From Kineothrix sp. IPX-CK (GTDB lineage Bacteria; Bacillota; Clostridia; Lachnospirales; Lachnospiraceae), in contig NZ_CP146256.1 of the NCBI RefSeq assembly GCF_039134705.1, forward strand, positions 1,302,001 through 1,366,000: 64,000 bases of DNA, in the 5' to 3' direction. Of this stretch, positions 61,357 to 64,000 are shown piece by piece. The translations under genes and the position numbers were made by a program. A model generated the notes under the pieces. It had not been told where the DNA came from. It did not search any database and worked only from the letters and a program-made list of their open reading frames with translations. Numbering within the stretch: position 1 is the first letter of the stretch; the number at the start of each line of letters is the position of its first letter.

Positions 61357-62262
61357 CTATAACGCGGGCGGCTCTTGCCCGGCTTTGACAGAAGCTTGAT
61401 ATTCGGAAGGAGTCATGCCCGCGATATGTTTAAACTGTCTGGAAAAATAATGGATGGAATTATACCCCAGCTTGTCGGCGATCTGAGAGAAATTCATTTG
61501 CTGGCCGCATATGAGCTGCTTGGCGGCGTTTATCTTCATAATAGTGAAATAATCGATGATACCGCAGCTCGTATGGTCTTTGAACATCTTCTGCAAAAGT
61601 GAACGTCCCACCAGATTATCCTTGCATATCTGTGGTATCGTCAGTTTGGCGTTGATGTTTTCCTCCATATAGGCGACGATTTTATAAAATAACTCGTCCT
61701 CTCCCCTTTGACGGGAGGACTTGGGAATAGCGGCGATAGAATTATCCACATTGCCGCTTCGTTTAAGCTGGATCAATAGCTGCAGCATATAGAGCTGGAT
61801 AAGCTGTTCGGAAGCAAAGGGAACTGAAGATTCCTCCCTGCGTATGAGTTCCTGACAGCTGGGATCGTCCAGGCGACCGGAATAGGTGAGATAGGCCTCG
61901 CGGATGATATTTCCCAGAAGCGTGCGTCCGGAAGGAATAACCTCTAAAACTTTATGCTTGAAGAAGTCCATGGAAGGAGAGCTGCACTCGAAACCGATGA
62001 TAATCAGATGGGGGACGGCAGAGCCGTTGGAATGAATACTGTGAGGCTCGCCTGGTTCAAGGAATATGATATCGTCCTTATTCAGAGTATGGGTCTTTTG
62101 ATTTACTGTTATGTTGACGGTACCCTTGTCTACGCAGATAAGTTCCCAGAACGGGTGAGTTTCTTCCTTTAGGACAAATGCGCTCATGTATTCGTAGTGG
62201 TGGATAGTAACGAGGTTGTCTATGATAAACTCTTTTTTTAAAGTGATACTTTCGTAAGACAT
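61357..62262 (-). CDS. AraC-family regulator with cupin domain
   Basis: ATG at 62262 behind GGAGG. 301 residues: N-terminal cupin-like sensor (EETHPFWELICVDKGTVNITV, EPGEPHSIHSNG) and C-terminal double helix-turn-helix (TIPQICKDNLVGRSLLQKMF, FSQIADKLGYNSIHYFSRQFKHIAGMTPSEYQ). Convergent to the VTC operon and divergent from the nucleotidyltransferase gene. Probably senses a sugar; target unknown. Confidence 0.85.
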   Translation of the reverse strand: MSYESITLKKEFIIDNLVTIHHYEYMSAFVLKEETHPFWELICVDKGTVNITVNQKTHTLNKDDIIFLEPGEPHSIHSNGSAVPHLIIIGFECSSPSMDFFKHKVLEVIPSGRTLLGNIIREAYLTYSGRLDDPSCQELIRREESSVPFASEQLIQLYMLQLLIQLKRSGNVDNSIAAIPKSSRQRGEDELFYKIVAYMEENINAKLTIPQICKDNLVGRSLLQKMFKDHTSCGIIDYFTIMKINAAKQLICGQQMNFSQIADKLGYNSIHYFSRQFKHIAGMTPSEYQASVKAGQEPPAL

Positions 62263-62460
62263 ATTAGGCCTCCGCAAATAGAATGATTATGTTAAAGTAA
62301 TAATATTAGTGCATTTTTTACAAAAAAGATATACAATAGTATAAAGAATCGACAATATTAAAATTTATAATCAAATTATAATATAAAGTATATCTTATGA
62401 AGGTAGGAAAATAAAGCCTATATTTTATAAAAGAAAAGCGATGAAAGAGGAGGAACTGAG

Positions 62461-63384
62461 ATGAAAAAGCCCGTTCTGATAATAATGGCGGCAGGCATGG
62501 GGAGCCGTTACGGAGGACTGAAACAGATAGACCCCGTAGATGGAAACGGACATATCATTATGGATTTTTCACTGTATGATGCGGTAAAGGCCGGATTCGA
62601 AAAGGTGGTTTTCGTCATCAAAAGGGAAAATGAGAAGGACTTTAGGGAGGTCATCGGTAAGCGCATTGAGCCTTTTATGGAGGTGACTTACGTATTTCAG
62701 GAGGCAGAAAATATTCCGTCGCCATTTACGGTGCCGGAGGGAAGACAGAAGCCGTGGGGAACCGGTCATGCGGTGCTCAGCTGCGCCGAAGTAGTAGATG
62801 GACCTTTTGTTGTCATCAATGCGGATGATTATTACGGAAGAAGCGCATTCGCACAGATTTATGATTATCTGGCCACCCATGAGGACGGCGAGAAATACAA
62901 ATATGCAATGGTTGGCTATGTTCTGGAAAATACGCTGACGGAGAACGGCCATGTGGCGAGAGGCGTATGCGAGACCGATGAAAACAGCCGTTTAAAGGGT
63001 ATTACGGAGCGAACGTATATTGAAAGAAGAGGAGAGGATACTGCGTATACGGAGGATGAGGGGGCATCCTGGCATGTGATTCCCAAGGGCAGCACGGTAT
63101 CCATGAATATGTGGGGGTTTACGGCAAGCTTCATGAAGGAACTCGTTTCCGGCTTTCCGGTTTTCCTCGAAAAGGGCTTGAAAGAAAATCCGCTGAAATG
63201 CGAATATTTTCTTCCCAGCGTGGTAAATGAGCTGCTGGAGAAGAAAAAGGCGGAGGTAACGGTACTAAAATCCTATGACCGCTGGTATGGCGTTACTTAT
63301 AAGGAAGATAAGCAGACTGTAGTAAATGCCATTCAGAGGATGAAGGATGAAGGGGATTATCCGGAGATGTTATGGGAGAAATAA
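62461..63384 (+). CDS. NDP-sugar-type nucleotidyltransferase
   Basis: A 307-residue enzyme with the nucleotidyltransferase start MKKPVLIIMAAGMGSRYGGL, the sugar-phosphate loop PWGTGHAVLSC, metal site VVINADDYYG and a late FLPSVVNELLE. It would join a sugar-1-phosphate to a nucleotide (UTP/GTP/CTP not decided). The ATG follows GAGGAGG. A terminator follows. Confidence 0.8.
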   Translation: MKKPVLIIMAAGMGSRYGGLKQIDPVDGNGHIIMDFSLYDAVKAGFEKVVFVIKRENEKDFREVIGKRIEPFMEVTYVFQEAENIPSPFTVPEGRQKPWGTGHAVLSCAEVVDGPFVVINADDYYGRSAFAQIYDYLATHEDGEKYKYAMVGYVLENTLTENGHVARGVCETDENSRLKGITERTYIERRGEDTAYTEDEGASWHVIPKGSTVSMNMWGFTASFMKELVSGFPVFLEKGLKENPLKCEYFLPSVVNELLEKKKAEVTVLKSYDRWYGVTYKEDKQTVVNAIQRMKDEGDYPEMLWEK

Positions 63385-63410
63385 AAAGTTGGATATGAAA
63401 TAGAAAAAGG

Positions 63411-63453
63411 CTGGTGTGTGCAATAATTATTAATTGCGCACACCAGTTTTTTT
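63411..63453 (+). terminator. Rho-independent terminator
   Basis: Fourteen-position stem (63411-63424 with 63433-63446, one GU) and seven T. Confidence 0.85.
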
Positions 63454-63528
63454 GTTCCCCGATACTTATGGATTGTTACGGACTTTGGGGCCCTGATATC
63501 AAAATTATCAATTTGTGTGAAAAAGATA

Positions 63529-63580
63529 TTGACATATAATTTAAGATTGATATAATGAACATATGAACAATCATTCATAT
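63529..63580 (+). promoter_or_regulatory. Promoter and ArsR/SmtB-type operator
   Basis: TTGACA (63529-63534), 16 bases, TATAAT (63551-63556); then ATATGAACA-N2-ATTCATAT (63561-63580), the classical 12-2-12-type operator half-sites of SmtB/CzrA/ZiaR regulators. The rest of 63454-63528 is AT-rich without a gene. Confidence 0.75.
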
Positions 63581-63681
63581 GAGCAAAGGTGCATATGATA
63601 TATGGAATGAGAATATTGGAATTTTATTTGAAATATAAGAAAAAGATGTAAGGATGTTTTAAGAAAAGGAGGAAGTATACA

Positions 63682-64000
63682 ATGAAGATGCAACAGGAGA
63701 GAGTGGAAGGCTGCGATTATATCCATGTTCACGAAGATATTGTTCGTAAGGTGAATGAGCAGATGCCGGAGGAAGATAAGCTGTATGATCTGGCAGATTT
63801 TTTTAAGGTGTTTGCGGATTCTACGAGAATAAAAATGTTATATGTGCTCATGTGCTCGGAGATGTGCGTGTGCGATATAGCGCAGATTCTGAATATGACT
63901 CAGTCAGCAATTTCCCATCAGCTTCGCACGTTGAAGCAGATGGATCTGGTAAGGAACAGGAGAGAGGGCAAAACTGTATTTTATTCTCTTGCGGATGGAC
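63682..64000 (+). CDS. ArsR/SmtB-family metal sensor, 3' end outside window
   Basis: ATG 63682 behind AAAGGAGG. The visible 106 residues form a winged-helix metal sensor: DLADFFKVFADSTRIKMLYV, the alpha-3 metal motif EMCVCDIA, recognition helix MTQSAISHQLRTLKQMDLV and wing REGKTVFYSLADG. The CxC motif points to a Cd/Pb/Zn or As-type sensor; the His-containing N-terminus (YIHVHED) could add ligands. The reading frame runs to the right edge. It probably controls a metal efflux pump to the right and itself. Confidence 0.85.
   Translation, partial: MKMQQERVEGCDYIHVHEDIVRKVNEQMPEEDKLYDLADFFKVFADSTRIKMLYVLMCSEMCVCDIAQILNMTQSAISHQLRTLKQMDLVRNRREGKTVFYSLADG

Overview
The window comes from a Gram-positive anaerobe, most likely a member of the Clostridia (Lachnospiraceae-like). 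This is inferred from strong GGAGG ribosome-binding sites, SLH and cell-wall-binding repeats, large serine recombinases, a VTC/DUF4956 cluster and Firmicutes-type Zur boxes. About the first 38 kb is one composite integrative element whose left end lies outside the window; the rest looks chromosomal.

1-15.1 kb is a secretion or conjugation module on the + strand. It combines Flp/Tad pilus parts (CpaB-, CpaE/TadZ-, CpaF-, TadB-, TadC- and TadE-like) with a VirB4-type ATPase split into two genes, a membrane-anchored C39-like peptidase and element-specific proteins. No relaxase, VirD4 or prepilin peptidase is visible. 15.2-24.7 kb is cargo: a TetR regulator divergent from a histidine kinase/response regulator pair, a response regulator cut off after its receiver domain, the C-terminal remnant of a diversity-generating-retroelement (DGR) reverse transcriptase, and, overlapping its stop codon, a 1686-residue surface protein. 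That protein carries two variable-region-like WWLRSPG domains, three SLH repeats and cell-wall-binding repeats. A c-di-GMP-I riboswitch with a terminator follows it. 25-34 kb returns to element functions: a sigma factor whose ribosome-binding site is locked in a 15-bp hairpin, a structured intergenic region, a DinG/XPD-like helicase, a DUF6870-like protein and three tandem large serine recombinases.

34.1-38.2 kb is an AT-richer array of minus-strand cargo (HEAT-repeat protein, Gp37/Gp68-like protein, small protein, VOC protein, AraC regulator, ABM monooxygenase). The cargo modules are separated by copies of the same intergenic sequence, so the array looks cassette-like. It ends against a collagen-like exosporium gene that has lost its 5' end, which probably marks the element border.

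39-64 kb: a PMCA-type calcium ATPase and an ABC transporter remnant, then a zinc-starvation island (cysteine-depleted L28, COG0523 GTPases, a tetratrico-like protein, a DUF1980-type protein, a GTPase-permease fusion, Zur, ZnuABC) with 7-1-7 Zur-box-like palindromes at its promoters. Next comes a two-component system whose upstream direct repeats reappear with identical geometry before a VTC-DUF4956-Cthe_2159-like operon. Between them lie an aldo/keto reductase, a YoaK-family membrane protein and a LysR regulator. The window closes with an AraC regulator, a nucleotidyltransferase and the start of an ArsR/SmtB metal sensor with a classical operator.
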